From Thermococcus profundus (lineage in GTDB: Archaea; Methanobacteriota_B; Thermococci; Thermococcales; Thermococcaceae): a DNA stretch of 64,000 nucleotides. Below are positions 32,258-40,632 of the stretch, in pieces (position 1 is the stretch's first letter; the number at the start of each line of letters is the position of its first letter). The notes below the pieces were generated by a model, which worked only from the letters and a program-made list of their open reading frames with translations, searched no databases and was not told the origin of the DNA. The stretch covers positions 248,001 to 312,000 of the forward strand of contig NZ_CP014862.1 in assembly GCF_002214585.1 (NCBI RefSeq), in the 5' to 3' direction. Position numbers and translations under genes: made by a program.

Positions 32258-33145
32258 GTGAGGATTCTCTTCACTTACATGGGAGCGCCCACAACTCCAG
32301 ATGAAATAGGGGACTTCATCTTCCGCTTCCTCTACGATGTCAGGCACCACATAGGCCTCGACGTTCCAGGGGCTAGGGTAATAATCAAGGGAATAGCTAA
32401 GGCCAGGGCGAGGCAGGTTAAATCCCACTACGACGCGATAGGTGGTAAAAGCCCCCTCGTGGATTACATGCGCGAGATAGCTGAAGGGGTGAGCGAGAGA
32501 ACAGGCTATGAGATAGAACTCGGTATGTGCTACTCAAGGCCACTCCTTGAAGAGATTGAAGGGCCCTTCGATTTGGTCTTCCCGATGTACCACGTCTATT
32601 CAAGCTCAACGACAGAGCGCTGTCTCGTTAAAATCCGTGAACTCTTTGGCGAAGTTCCCTATGTAAGAGAGTGGTATGAGAACGGGAAGTTCGTTGTGTG
32701 GGTCAGGGAGAACATCAGGGCTGGCCTTAAAGAGAGCGGCTTTGAGAACCCTTACGTTATCCTAAGTGTTCACAGCCTTCCGAAGAGGGTCATAGACGAG
32801 GGTGACCCCTACCTAGAGAGCCACCAGAAGCTTGCCAAAACCGTCATGGAGGCCTTTGACTCCCCCTGGGAGATCGCCTTCCAGAGCAAGTTCGGAAAAG
32901 GTGAATGGCTCGGCCCGGATGTTCCCGAGGTCCTTGAAAGGCTGAAGGGAGAGGGAGTTGAGGAGGTTCTAGTTTATCCGCTCAGCTTCCTGGTTGAGAA
33001 CATCGAGACCCTCTACGAGCTGGATGTTGAGTATAAGGAGGTCGCCGATAAACTCGGTTTGAAGTACTACCGCGCCAGGTTGAATCACCGCAGTCCCCTG
33101 CTCATCGAGGCTATCTCGGAGGTGATTGAGAATGCATCCGGTTAA
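32258..33145 (+). CDS. hemH: Ferrochelatase
   Basis: 295 residues, inserts Fe(II) into a porphyrin. The signature is clear: VILSVHSLPKRVIDEGDPY near residue 170 with the catalytic His, AFQSKFGKGEWLGP near 205, and NIETLYELDVEY near 250 with the conserved Glu. The start is GTG at 32258 behind GGGGGTGA. Such enzymes act on protoporphyrin IX (HemH) or coproporphyrin III (CpfC). No upstream porphyrin synthesis gene is in the window. In the middle of the SQR operon it would supply heme to cytochrome bd. Intact. Confidence 0.92.
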   Translation: MRILFTYMGAPTTPDEIGDFIFRFLYDVRHHIGLDVPGARVIIKGIAKARARQVKSHYDAIGGKSPLVDYMREIAEGVSERTGYEIELGMCYSRPLLEEIEGPFDLVFPMYHVYSSSTTERCLVKIRELFGEVPYVREWYENGKFVVWVRENIRAGLKESGFENPYVILSVHSLPKRVIDEGDPYLESHQKLAKTVMEAFDSPWEIAFQSKFGKGEWLGPDVPEVLERLKGEGVEEVLVYPLSFLVENIETLYELDVEYKEVADKLGLKYYRARLNHRSPLLIEAISEVIENASG

Positions 33146-33170
33146 AACCCAAACCCGTGAGGTGAGCGAT

Positions 33171-33506
33171 ATGAGGAGCTTTGCCAACGCTTTCATAGCC
33201 TACATCATGGGCTTCGTCGGGGGAATTCCCCTTATACTAATGAAGGACACCGACGAGTTCACCAAGAAGCACGCGGCCTACTCCAGCGTCCTCGGATTTT
33301 TCGCCTGGCTGGCGTTCATGGCGGTCTGGCACATGCCCGTGAACAAGGTCTACCCCCACTTCGGGCCGGCTATCTACGTCGTTTACGCCTGGTTGATATA
33401 TGCTCTCTTTGGAATTTACACCTACATGAGGGGCAGGCTTTACAGAATTCCCGGAATAGACGGTCTCGCCGAAAAGCTCATTAAGGGCCTCTCCAACGCC
33501 GTGTGA
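33171..33506 (+). CDS. Small membrane protein, possibly DUF4870-like
   Basis: 111 residues with three hydrophobic segments and the stretch FTKKHAAYSSVLGFFAW near residue 31, similar to the HA-containing region of DUF4870/Tic20-type proteins. ATG 33171 follows GAGGTGA; an ATG at 33132 would lie within the ferrochelatase end. Located between ferrochelatase and the DUF3887-like gene. Function not known. Confidence 0.6.
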   Translation: MRSFANAFIAYIMGFVGGIPLILMKDTDEFTKKHAAYSSVLGFFAWLAFMAVWHMPVNKVYPHFGPAIYVVYAWLIYALFGIYTYMRGRLYRIPGIDGLAEKLIKGLSNAV

Positions 33507-33515
33507 GGGATAACC

Positions 33516-34472
33516 ATGAAAAAAGCCCTGGTAATCTTTCTTTTTGCTCTCATACTTTTATCGCCTGTTTTCGCCAGCTCTCCTGCTCGAGGCGACGAAT
33601 TCATGGGGAAGTTTATTGGGGCGATAAACACTGGGAACTACTCCCTTATAGAGCCGTATATGAGCGACGAGCTTAAGGCGCAGTTCACGGAGGACTACTT
33701 CCAGAACCTCAGGGAACTAACGCTGAAAAACTACGGGAAACTGAAGGAGTTTACCTATGATGGCAACGAGACCCGGGGGGATTTGTTAAGGCTGAAATAC
33801 ACGGTCAATGCCGAAAAGGGCTCGTTCCCGGTTCTCATCGTCTACCGCAACGATGAACTCGTTGGTCTTGCCCTTGGACTAACTCCGAAGCCCAACCCCA
33901 CGGGCATGCTCGCGGCCATGGGGGGTGCGCTAATCGCTTTAGTTGGTCTCTACCTGTGGAAGAGGAGGCTGAGCCTTTCGGAGCTTGCGTTGGGTTCCGG
34001 GCTGGCGCTGGTTCTTGCAATAATCCTTCCATTCTACTCCCTAACCGGAACTCTCCTCCTTTCAAGGGCTGTTTCCATTCCACTAGTATCTCTCCTCAGC
34101 GCTCTGACTATCGAGGCTGGAAAGTACTACCTGGCAAAAAACAGAGATGGCCTCTCCATTGGCCTCGGTCTCGGCATCGGTCAGTTCATCCTTCTTGGGA
34201 TAGGAACGTTCGTTGCCACCAACTTCATAATGAAGCTCCCTGTCTCGTTCACCGGAGACGTTCTGCCTTTATTCCTTGAGGCCGTGATTTTCACTGCTTT
34301 CTATGCTTTGAGCACGGAGGTCTACTCAAAGAAGAGGGGCATGCTGCCTTTTACGGTTTTTGTGATATTTGAGTTTCTCTCGCTCTACCTCCTCGGTCTT
34401 GGGAGTGTCTACGGCTCACTGGTAATAGCTCTGGCCGGAGCCGCGTTAGCCTGGAAGCTCGGGGGTGAATAA
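33516..34472 (+). CDS. Signal-peptide membrane protein with DUF3887-like and YhfC-like parts
   Basis: 318 residues. A signal peptide (1-20, ending VFASSPA) is followed by an external domain with FIGAINTGNYSLIEPYMSDE near residue 32 and LKNYGKLKEFTYDG, which resembles DUF3887. From about 125 there are six or more membrane segments, and EAGKYYLAK near 205 resembles the conserved Glu region of YhfC-type putative membrane peptidases. The ATG lies ten bases after the previous stop. The domain calls are by eye. Its place between ferrochelatase and the polyprenyl synthase suggests a maturation or transport role at the membrane. Confidence 0.6.
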   Translation: MKKALVIFLFALILLSPVFASSPARGDEFMGKFIGAINTGNYSLIEPYMSDELKAQFTEDYFQNLRELTLKNYGKLKEFTYDGNETRGDLLRLKYTVNAEKGSFPVLIVYRNDELVGLALGLTPKPNPTGMLAAMGGALIALVGLYLWKRRLSLSELALGSGLALVLAIILPFYSLTGTLLLSRAVSIPLVSLLSALTIEAGKYYLAKNRDGLSIGLGLGIGQFILLGIGTFVATNFIMKLPVSFTGDVLPLFLEAVIFTAFYALSTEVYSKKRGMLPFTVFVIFEFLSLYLLGLGSVYGSLVIALAGAALAWKLGGE

Positions 34473-35393
34473 ATGGAGTCGCTGGATTCAAAGATGCTGG
34501 AATTCCTTGAGGGGAGCGTTGAACTGGCCCAGAAGGTCAGTGAATACGTCATAAAGAGCGGCGGAAAGAGGATAAGGCCGAGAATAGCTCTGGCCGTTTC
34601 GAGGGGCTTCGGCCTCGATGAGAGGGACGCCCTTGACCTGGCCGCTTCAATAGAGCTCATCCACACCGCCAGCCTAATCCACGACGACATAATAGACCTT
34701 GCCGAGAAGAGACGGAACAATCCGACCGTTGTGATGCGCTGGGGTCCTGAACTGGCTGTTCTGAGTGGAGACTTCCTATTCATAAGGGCTCTCCGGGTCA
34801 TCGCTTCCAAGAAGCTTGAGATGGTCGACTACGTTGCCAAAGTGGTTGAGGATATGGTGAAGGCGGAGATACTCCAGGAAGCCGTTAGGGGAACCGTCCA
34901 CCTCGACGTTGAAACATACTACAAAATCATCGATGGGAAGACCGGGAGGCTCTTCGGGGCTTCATTTGCCCTCCCCGCGTACTACCTTGGAAAACCGTTT
35001 TGGAGGGAGCTTGACAGTGCTGGAACGCTCGTAGGGAGGGCCTTCCAGATAGTTGACGACGTCCTTGACTACTTCCCCGGAACCGGAAAGGACCGCTTTA
35101 AGGATCTCCTGAACGGGAAAGCCACGCTCCCGCTCATCCTCTACACGGAACGCTACGGCTCTTCCCTAGTTGAAAAGACCCTCAGAGAACCCACCGAGGA
35201 AAACCTCCTTGAGCTCTTCGAAAGGATGAGGAGTTCGGGGGTATTCACAGAGGCCGTTGGGATTGCCAGGGATTTCGTTGAGGAGGCCCTTAGAACGATC
35301 TCGTCACTTCCGTTCGATTCAAAATCGGTTGTTGAACTTGTTTCCAGTTACTTCGGAGGTGCCTTCGCGAAGTTTGAAAACCTCTCGCCGTAG
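34473..35393 (+). CDS. Long-chain polyprenyl diphosphate synthase
   Basis: 306-residue trans-prenyltransferase, cytoplasmic or membrane-associated. It has GGKRIRP near residue 30, the first Asp-rich motif HDDIID near 70 and the second VDDVLDY near 198. The five residues before the first motif are Ala-Ser-Leu-Ile-His, with small residues at positions -5 and -4, as in long-chain (hepta- to decaprenyl, IspB-like) synthases, whereas short-chain enzymes have bulky residues here. It begins immediately after the previous stop. A long-chain product fits a quinone side chain and UbiA at 19718. Archaeal lipid GGPP synthase is the alternative. Confidence 0.82.
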   Translation: MESLDSKMLEFLEGSVELAQKVSEYVIKSGGKRIRPRIALAVSRGFGLDERDALDLAASIELIHTASLIHDDIIDLAEKRRNNPTVVMRWGPELAVLSGDFLFIRALRVIASKKLEMVDYVAKVVEDMVKAEILQEAVRGTVHLDVETYYKIIDGKTGRLFGASFALPAYYLGKPFWRELDSAGTLVGRAFQIVDDVLDYFPGTGKDRFKDLLNGKATLPLILYTERYGSSLVEKTLREPTEENLLELFERMRSSGVFTEAVGIARDFVEEALRTISSLPFDSKSVVELVSSYFGGAFAKFENLSP

Positions 35394-35411
35394 CCTATCA
35401 TCTTTCGCACT

Positions 35412-35514
35412 TTGTATACAATTGTCAAAAAGGATTTCGTGTATGGACGAAAAAGCTTAAAAGGGTTCGTTAGACAAACCTAATAGATTTTTGGCCAGCG
35501 TGGGAGGGAAAGCT
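35412..35514 (+). promoter_or_regulatory. Leader region of the stand-alone Mrp-type operon
   Basis: A 10-base palindrome TTGTATACAA (35412-35421) is followed by AAAAAGCTTAAAAGG (about 35451-35464), a TATA candidate, and the ribosome site GGGAGGGA before the ATG at 35515. It separates the antiporter genes from the polyprenyl synthase. Confidence 0.4.
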
Positions 35515-36981
35515 ATGATAGGGCTTCTTGCGGCACTGGCTTACGTTGTTCCGCTCATCGGGGGGTTGATACTCTTCAAGCTGGACGAGAGAAAAGCGGA
35601 TGTTGTCATGCTCTCATCGTTCATCTCGGCTTTAATTGCCCAGCTCGGCGTTGCCTACCTCTTCTTAACGGGGCATCAAGAGATGGTTCACATTCCCTAC
35701 CTCACCACTAAAAACCTGGGTGAGGTCTACGGGATAATAATAGACCCGATGAGCGTTTTGATAGGCACCGTTGTTGCAGTTGCGGGCTTCATATTCATGT
35801 TCTACGGCGTCGAATACATGAGCGAGAGGAACGTCGGCCATCCGGGCGGAAAGGGGAGGGGTCTCTTCTACGCCTGGATGACCCTCTTTGAAGGTGCTAC
35901 GCTTGGCTTCATCTACTCTTCGACCTTTCTCGGTCTGCTCATCTTCTTCGAGCTTATGGGCCTTGCCTGTTGGGGTGTCGTCAGCTATTATAACACTCCG
36001 AAGGGGAGAAGGGCGGGCTTCAAGGCCTTCATAATCCCAAATGTTGGGGCGATGATAGGCTTCTATACTGCCATCGGAATAGGCATAACCCAGCTCCACG
36101 ATCTCAGCCTGTTCTCCCTCTCCCACGTTGCTCCCTCCGTTAAGCCCTGGCTGTTCATAGCTCTCCTCTTCGCTGGTTATACGAAGAGCGCCCAGTTTCC
36201 AACATACTCGTGGATTCCGGACGCTATGGAGGCTCCAACTCCAGCTTCAGCATTCCTCCACGGTGCGGCGATGGTGGAGATGGGTGTCTACCTAGTCGCC
36301 AGGGTTCTCCAGTTCATCGGCCACCTCCCGATCTGGGTCTTCTACTTCATGGCGATAATGGTCTCCCTAACGCTCCTAATTCCGATACTCAACTACCCTG
36401 TCCAGAAGGACGCGAAGAGACTTCTAGCATACTCAACGGTTGCTGAAGCGGGTATAATGTTCGTTGGACTGACCTTTGCATCCTTGGGCCTCGATATAGG
36501 CCTCAAAGCGGCGATGTTCCAGCTCACTACTCACGCCTTCGTGAAGGGTCTCGCCTTCCTCACCGCTGGAACTTTCACATACTCACTCGGAACGCTCGAC
36601 ATGACGAAGATAAGCGGACTGAAGGACGTCCTCCCGGTTAACGGCTTCTCCTGGGCGGTGGCTTTACTCGGTCTTGCCGGTCTTCCGCCTATGGGCATAG
36701 CCTTCAGCAAGGCGGAGCTTTTAACGGACCTGATCGCTCTTAAAACTACATCCCTGGCGTGGCTTCCGATAATAATGGTACTCACCGATTCGGCGGTGTT
36801 CCTGTGGGTGGGGATGAAATGGATTGGAAGGAACGTCTTTGGAAAGCCGAGCGTTGAAAAGGCCCCAACGCACTGGATCATCAACGCCTCACTGATAACC
36901 CTCATTCTCCTGACTCTGGTTTCCGCCATCCTGGCTTATCCGCTCGTTGAGGAGATAACGTTCTACGGGGTGGGAGCATGA
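35515..36981 (+). CDS. NuoL/HyfB-like antiporter subunit 1 of the Mrp-type module
   Basis: 488-residue, about 14-helix proton or sodium-translocating subunit of the complex I antiporter family. The TM5 Glu region is FFELMGLACWGVVSYY near residue 140 and the TM7 Lys region GYTKSAQFPTYSWIPDAMEAPTP near 220, the form seen in NuoL. The ATG at 35515 follows GGGAGGGA; the frame is open from a TTG at 35491. Its stop overlaps the next gene (ATGA). It is the first gene of the module. Confidence 0.82.
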   Translation: MIGLLAALAYVVPLIGGLILFKLDERKADVVMLSSFISALIAQLGVAYLFLTGHQEMVHIPYLTTKNLGEVYGIIIDPMSVLIGTVVAVAGFIFMFYGVEYMSERNVGHPGGKGRGLFYAWMTLFEGATLGFIYSSTFLGLLIFFELMGLACWGVVSYYNTPKGRRAGFKAFIIPNVGAMIGFYTAIGIGITQLHDLSLFSLSHVAPSVKPWLFIALLFAGYTKSAQFPTYSWIPDAMEAPTPASAFLHGAAMVEMGVYLVARVLQFIGHLPIWVFYFMAIMVSLTLLIPILNYPVQKDAKRLLAYSTVAEAGIMFVGLTFASLGLDIGLKAAMFQLTTHAFVKGLAFLTAGTFTYSLGTLDMTKISGLKDVLPVNGFSWAVALLGLAGLPPMGIAFSKAELLTDLIALKTTSLAWLPIIMVLTDSAVFLWVGMKWIGRNVFGKPSVEKAPTHWIINASLITLILLTLVSAILAYPLVEEITFYGVGA

Positions 36982-38885
36982 TGGCGCTCACGAGTTCATC
37001 CTTAATATCACTGGCACTGGCCTTCTTTGCCCTGGGTGCGGTAGCTCCTCTCTTCAGGCGGGACTTCCGGGTGAGCCTGCCCCCCGCTGTAATCGGATCC
37101 CTTCTCACGCTCTTCGTCGGGGCCTATGGTGTTTATCATGAAATTGAGGGAGAGATACTCTCCGGTCTCCTTCAGACGGAGGTTGGTATAGGGCCCCTGA
37201 ACGGCTTTTTCATAGCCTTCCTAGGTCTTGTTGGCCTCTTCGTCTCCCTATACCTTCTGCACTACGACATGGAGCCTAGGCATATGACCTTCTCACTCGC
37301 CTACAACGGAACGCTAGCCTCGTCCCTGCTCTTCTTAGCGACGGACAACCTTGAGAAGCTCACGCTCTCCTACGAGCTTATGGCGGTCTTTACACTGGCG
37401 CTCTTCCTCTCAACGGTTCCTAAGAGGGGACGCGTAACTGCCAGGAACTACATCGTCCTTACCCAGATCTTCGGTATAATCCCCCTCCTGATAGCCACCA
37501 GCCTTGCTTACTCTGCCGTTGGAAGTCTTCACGGCCTCACTTTTGAGGCCCTCAGGGAGAACCTCGATAAACTGCCCGTTGGGGTCTGGCTTCTCTACGT
37601 TCTCTACCTCTTCCCTGCCTTGGTGAGGTCGGGTGTGTTCCCGTTCCATACATGGGTTCCTAGGGTTTACCGGAGGCTTCCCTCACCGCTCGTTCCAATC
37701 TTCATCGCCCTTGAGGGGAATGGGGTTTATCTCTCGCTCAGGGTGTTCTTCGAGACACTCCCTGTTTCCCAGGTTCTTGGCTACACCCTGGCGTTCCTGG
37801 GAACGGTCTCGGTCTTTGCCACCCTCTACTCCTTCAAGGAAATACGCCTGAAGACCAAGTTCGCCTACCACAGCGTCATGGACGTCGGCGTCTCCTACTT
37901 CGCCCTCGGTTCAGCCCTCATTCTTGGCGGAGAGTTTGGCACCGTGGCGTTGGTTGGTGCAATCCTTCACACCCTCTACCAGACCCTCTACAAGAGCGCC
38001 ATCTTCTTCGGTCTGGGTGCGATAGAGCACTACGGCGAGGAGCCTAACATATGCTCCCTGAGGAAGCTCCTTAGGGGTCATGTGATAGCCCTCCTGATCT
38101 CGCTTTCGGCCTTTTCGATGGCTGGGGTACCCCCTCTGGCGGCCTTCGTGAGCAAATGGCTGATCTACGAGGCCTCCTTCGGAACGGCCAACGTCTACCT
38201 CTGGGCAATGGGACTGACGGTGGCTTTCCTCGGCCTCTTCCCGTTGGCATCGATCCTGCAGGTCAGACGCATCAACAGCCTCCTCTGCAAGAGGGAAGTG
38301 GAGAGGGATGAGATACCCCTATACATAAGGGCTGTAACTGGTGTAGTGGCCTTCTTCGGCTTCCTGGTGGCGGTCTTCCCGCTGATGGTCTTTCCCTGGC
38401 TCCAGCACATAGTTGTGGAACTCACCGGGCTGGAAATGGGGGGCCTTTCGGAGGCCTTCTTCACTGATCTGAATGCCGGCTTCGCGGTTTCCATCCTCTT
38501 CCTCTCGACTTACGCCGGCTGGAGGCTGGGCAGGATGCCAACGGATAGGGCCAGCGAACTTCTCCTCATCTTCTACAACATGGGCGATATCCTGCGCTTC
38601 ACCACTGACTTCTTCCTGAAGGAGGTCAAGAAGGCGTATCTGAGATACCTCCTTCCGGTCGTTAAGGTCGTTCCGAAACACGAGCTTCCGCTGATTAAGG
38701 ACTACGACGATGCTTTGGATTACCCAGTCAGACACCTCGACGAGGCCATGTTCATGCCATTAATAAGGCTCTTTGAGAGACTCGCCAGATGGGGCGGTGA
38801 GAGGAACCTCGATATGAACGCCCTGATAAGCGGGTTCGCGATAGCTCTGGCTCTGTTAATAGCCCTGCTGGGGGTGGTATCTTGA
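36978..38885 (+). CDS. Antiporter subunit 2 of the Mrp-type module (NuoL-like, extended)
   Basis: 635-residue membrane protein with about 14-16 helices. The TM5 Glu is in LTLSYELMAVF near residue 132. The loop normally carrying Lys reads LVRSGVFPFHTWVPRVYRRLPSP, so the usual TM7 Lys is Arg and the PTPxSA element is changed. A C-terminal extension after about 500 (residues like FFLKEVKKAYLRYLLPVVK) ends with one more helix. It overlaps both neighbours by four bases. It may be a variant ion channel or a linking subunit. Confidence 0.78.
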   Translation: MMALTSSSLISLALAFFALGAVAPLFRRDFRVSLPPAVIGSLLTLFVGAYGVYHEIEGEILSGLLQTEVGIGPLNGFFIAFLGLVGLFVSLYLLHYDMEPRHMTFSLAYNGTLASSLLFLATDNLEKLTLSYELMAVFTLALFLSTVPKRGRVTARNYIVLTQIFGIIPLLIATSLAYSAVGSLHGLTFEALRENLDKLPVGVWLLYVLYLFPALVRSGVFPFHTWVPRVYRRLPSPLVPIFIALEGNGVYLSLRVFFETLPVSQVLGYTLAFLGTVSVFATLYSFKEIRLKTKFAYHSVMDVGVSYFALGSALILGGEFGTVALVGAILHTLYQTLYKSAIFFGLGAIEHYGEEPNICSLRKLLRGHVIALLISLSAFSMAGVPPLAAFVSKWLIYEASFGTANVYLWAMGLTVAFLGLFPLASILQVRRINSLLCKREVERDEIPLYIRAVTGVVAFFGFLVAVFPLMVFPWLQHIVVELTGLEMGGLSEAFFTDLNAGFAVSILFLSTYAGWRLGRMPTDRASELLLIFYNMGDILRFTTDFFLKEVKKAYLRYLLPVVKVVPKHELPLIKDYDDALDYPVRHLDEAMFMPLIRLFERLARWGGERNLDMNALISGFAIALALLIALLGVVS

Positions 38886-39166
38886 ACATCGTTGATGTTT
38901 TTCAGGAGGTTCTCTATTTCGCGGCCGTCATCTATACCCTTGCCTTCGTCCTCTACGGAATAAGAGCCATAAAAGGGCCGACCACAGCCGACATCATCCT
39001 CGCGGTTGACTGTCTGTCCTTTGACATGGCGGCCTTCATGGTGATACTTGGAATATACTTCAAGTCCATCATGCTTGCGAGCGGCGCGATAATCCTTGCC
39101 CTCTGGGCATTCATGCTTGACATCTACTACACCAAGTACGTCCTTTACGGGGAGGTGGAGGTATGA
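38882..39166 (+). CDS. mnhF: MnhF/MrpF-like antiporter subunit
   Basis: 94 residues with three helices; GIRAIKGPTTADIILAVDCLSFDMAA near residue 26 is the MrpF hallmark. The start is TTG at 38882, overlapping the previous stop (TTGA). It corresponds to mbhB of the Mbh operon at 59009. Part of the sodium/proton antiporter module. Confidence 0.82.
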   Translation: MNIVDVFQEVLYFAAVIYTLAFVLYGIRAIKGPTTADIILAVDCLSFDMAAFMVILGIYFKSIMLASGAIILALWAFMLDIYYTKYVLYGEVEV

Positions 39167-39612
39167 TCGAGCAGATCATATTCATAATAGGCTCAATCGC
39201 CATCCTCCTCGGGGCCATCTACGATCTCATAGCGGCCATAGGGCTTCTCCGCTTTGGGGACTTCTACATGAGGAGCCACGCGGCGACGGTGGGTACCATA
39301 GGGGGCGCCGCTTTGCCCGTCTTTGGAGCCGGACTGGTTGCCCTCGTCTATCAACCTCTCGGTGAGCAGAGGTTCTTCATGGCAGGCATAGCGTTCACAG
39401 TCGGCGTCCTAATCCTGCTCATAGCACCAACCGGATCGCACTCACTCGTCTCGGCAGTTTACTTTGGAAAGATTGGGAAGAAGCCCAAGTTAGTAGTTGA
39501 TCACCTTGAGGGAGACCTTCCAAAGAGGAGCGACGTTGCCGAGCTGGTGAGGGAACACGAAGAGGTTCCTGGGGAGGAAGAAGAACCGAAGTTCACCTTC
39601 AGGAGGGTCTGA
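39163..39612 (+). CDS. mnhG: MnhG/MrpG-like antiporter subunit
   Basis: 149 residues. Three helices carry the MrpG pattern (GLLRFGDFYMRSHAATVGTIGG near residue 27 and IAPTGSHSLVSA near 88). It has a charged C-terminal tail of about 45 residues, GDLPKRSDVAELVREHEE-like, longer than the MbhC counterpart at 59263. ATGA overlap with the upstream gene. Antiporter module subunit. Confidence 0.82.
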   Translation: MIEQIIFIIGSIAILLGAIYDLIAAIGLLRFGDFYMRSHAATVGTIGGAALPVFGAGLVALVYQPLGEQRFFMAGIAFTVGVLILLIAPTGSHSLVSAVYFGKIGKKPKLVVDHLEGDLPKRSDVAELVREHEEVPGEEEEPKFTFRRV

Positions 39613-39613
39613 G

Positions 39614-39871
39614 ATGCAGGAGTTTCACCTCGTAATCCTGGCTATAGTAGTCTCCTTCGGTTTCGTCTTCAGCTATCTGGCCATGAAGGAGCATGACCTC
39701 CTCAAGGCACTCGCCCTCAGCTCCGTCCAGTCAACTTTCTTCGCCCTTGGCTTCTACATCCTGGCCGCTCCGGACATAGTTCTGGCGTATCTAGCTATAG
39801 CAGTCGGCGCTTATACAGCTCTGGTCATCCTCGCGATAAGCAAAACGGAGAGGTATGAGGTGGGAGAATGA
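39614..39871 (+). CDS. DUF4040/MbhD-like antiporter subunit
   Basis: 85 residues with three helices. KALALSSVQSTFFALGFYILAAPDIVLAYLAIAVG matches the DUF4040 region that corresponds to the C-terminal part of MrpA and to MbhD. ATG is one base after the previous stop. The same order (F, G, DUF4040, B, C) is used at 59009-61007. Confidence 0.8.
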   Translation: MQEFHLVILAIVVSFGFVFSYLAMKEHDLLKALALSSVQSTFFALGFYILAAPDIVLAYLAIAVGAYTALVILAISKTERYEVGE

Positions 39872-40632
39872 GGCGAGACGTTTACGTTGCCGTGTCCTTC
39901 CTGCTGGCTTTCCTGGTGATTTCATACGCGATAACGGTAAAGGACGTTCTTGGGATAGCCCAGAACCCCCTCAGGACCCTTGGCGAGTTCTACCTGAGTC
40001 ATGCCTTCGCCCACGAGGGCCTGACGAGCCACAGCCCAGAGGTGGTAACCGCTATAGTCTGGAACTACCGTGGGTTCGATACCCTCTTTGAGACTTTTGT
40101 GTTCTTTCTGGCGATCATGGGGGCCTTAAGCGTGCTCAGACTAACCAAAGAGCAGGAAAAAAGTGTCCGCGACCTCGAAGCGAGAGAACCGCACAGGCAG
40201 ATGGATCTCATAGTGAGGGCAACGGTGAAACTCGTCGTCATCATGATAGTCTCAATTTCGGCCTCAATAGCCCTCCACGGCCACCTAACACCTGGAGGCG
40301 GCTTTCAGGGAGGTTCGGCCATGGCTGTGGCTGCATTACTCCTCTTCGCGGCCTTCAGCAAGTTCACTCTGGAAAGGAAGGGATTAACATTGAGGCACAC
40401 AGTCTCGGCATACGCCCTCGGTCTGGCGCTTATCCTGACAACGGTCCTCGTCCCGGTCTTCCTCTACGGCGGAAAAATCCTCCAGATAAACCTTCTTCCA
40501 GGGGAGACCGGTCTCTTCAACCTTGACGTCGGCGAGTACACCGCGGTCACCTTCGGATTCCTGACGGTGTTCTTAGTCCTCGGGATCTCCGAGTGGATAT
40601 TCAAGAGCGTCCTACGGAGGGAGGTGCGGTGA
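39868..40632 (+). CDS. mnhB: Fused MbhE-MbhF/MnhB-like antiporter subunit
   Basis: 254 residues. The N-terminal third (VVTAIVWNYRGFDTLFETFVFFLAIMGAL near residue 60) corresponds to MbhE, and from about 110 the MnhB hallmark HGHLTPGGGFQGGSAMA (near 134) corresponds to MbhF. In the mbh operon of this window these are two genes (59894 and 60187). Here they are a single frame. ATGA overlap upstream, GTGA overlap downstream. Confidence 0.82.
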   Translation: MRRDVYVAVSFLLAFLVISYAITVKDVLGIAQNPLRTLGEFYLSHAFAHEGLTSHSPEVVTAIVWNYRGFDTLFETFVFFLAIMGALSVLRLTKEQEKSVRDLEAREPHRQMDLIVRATVKLVVIMIVSISASIALHGHLTPGGGFQGGSAMAVAALLLFAAFSKFTLERKGLTLRHTVSAYALGLALILTTVLVPVFLYGGKILQINLLPGETGLFNLDVGEYTAVTFGFLTVFLVLGISEWIFKSVLRREVR

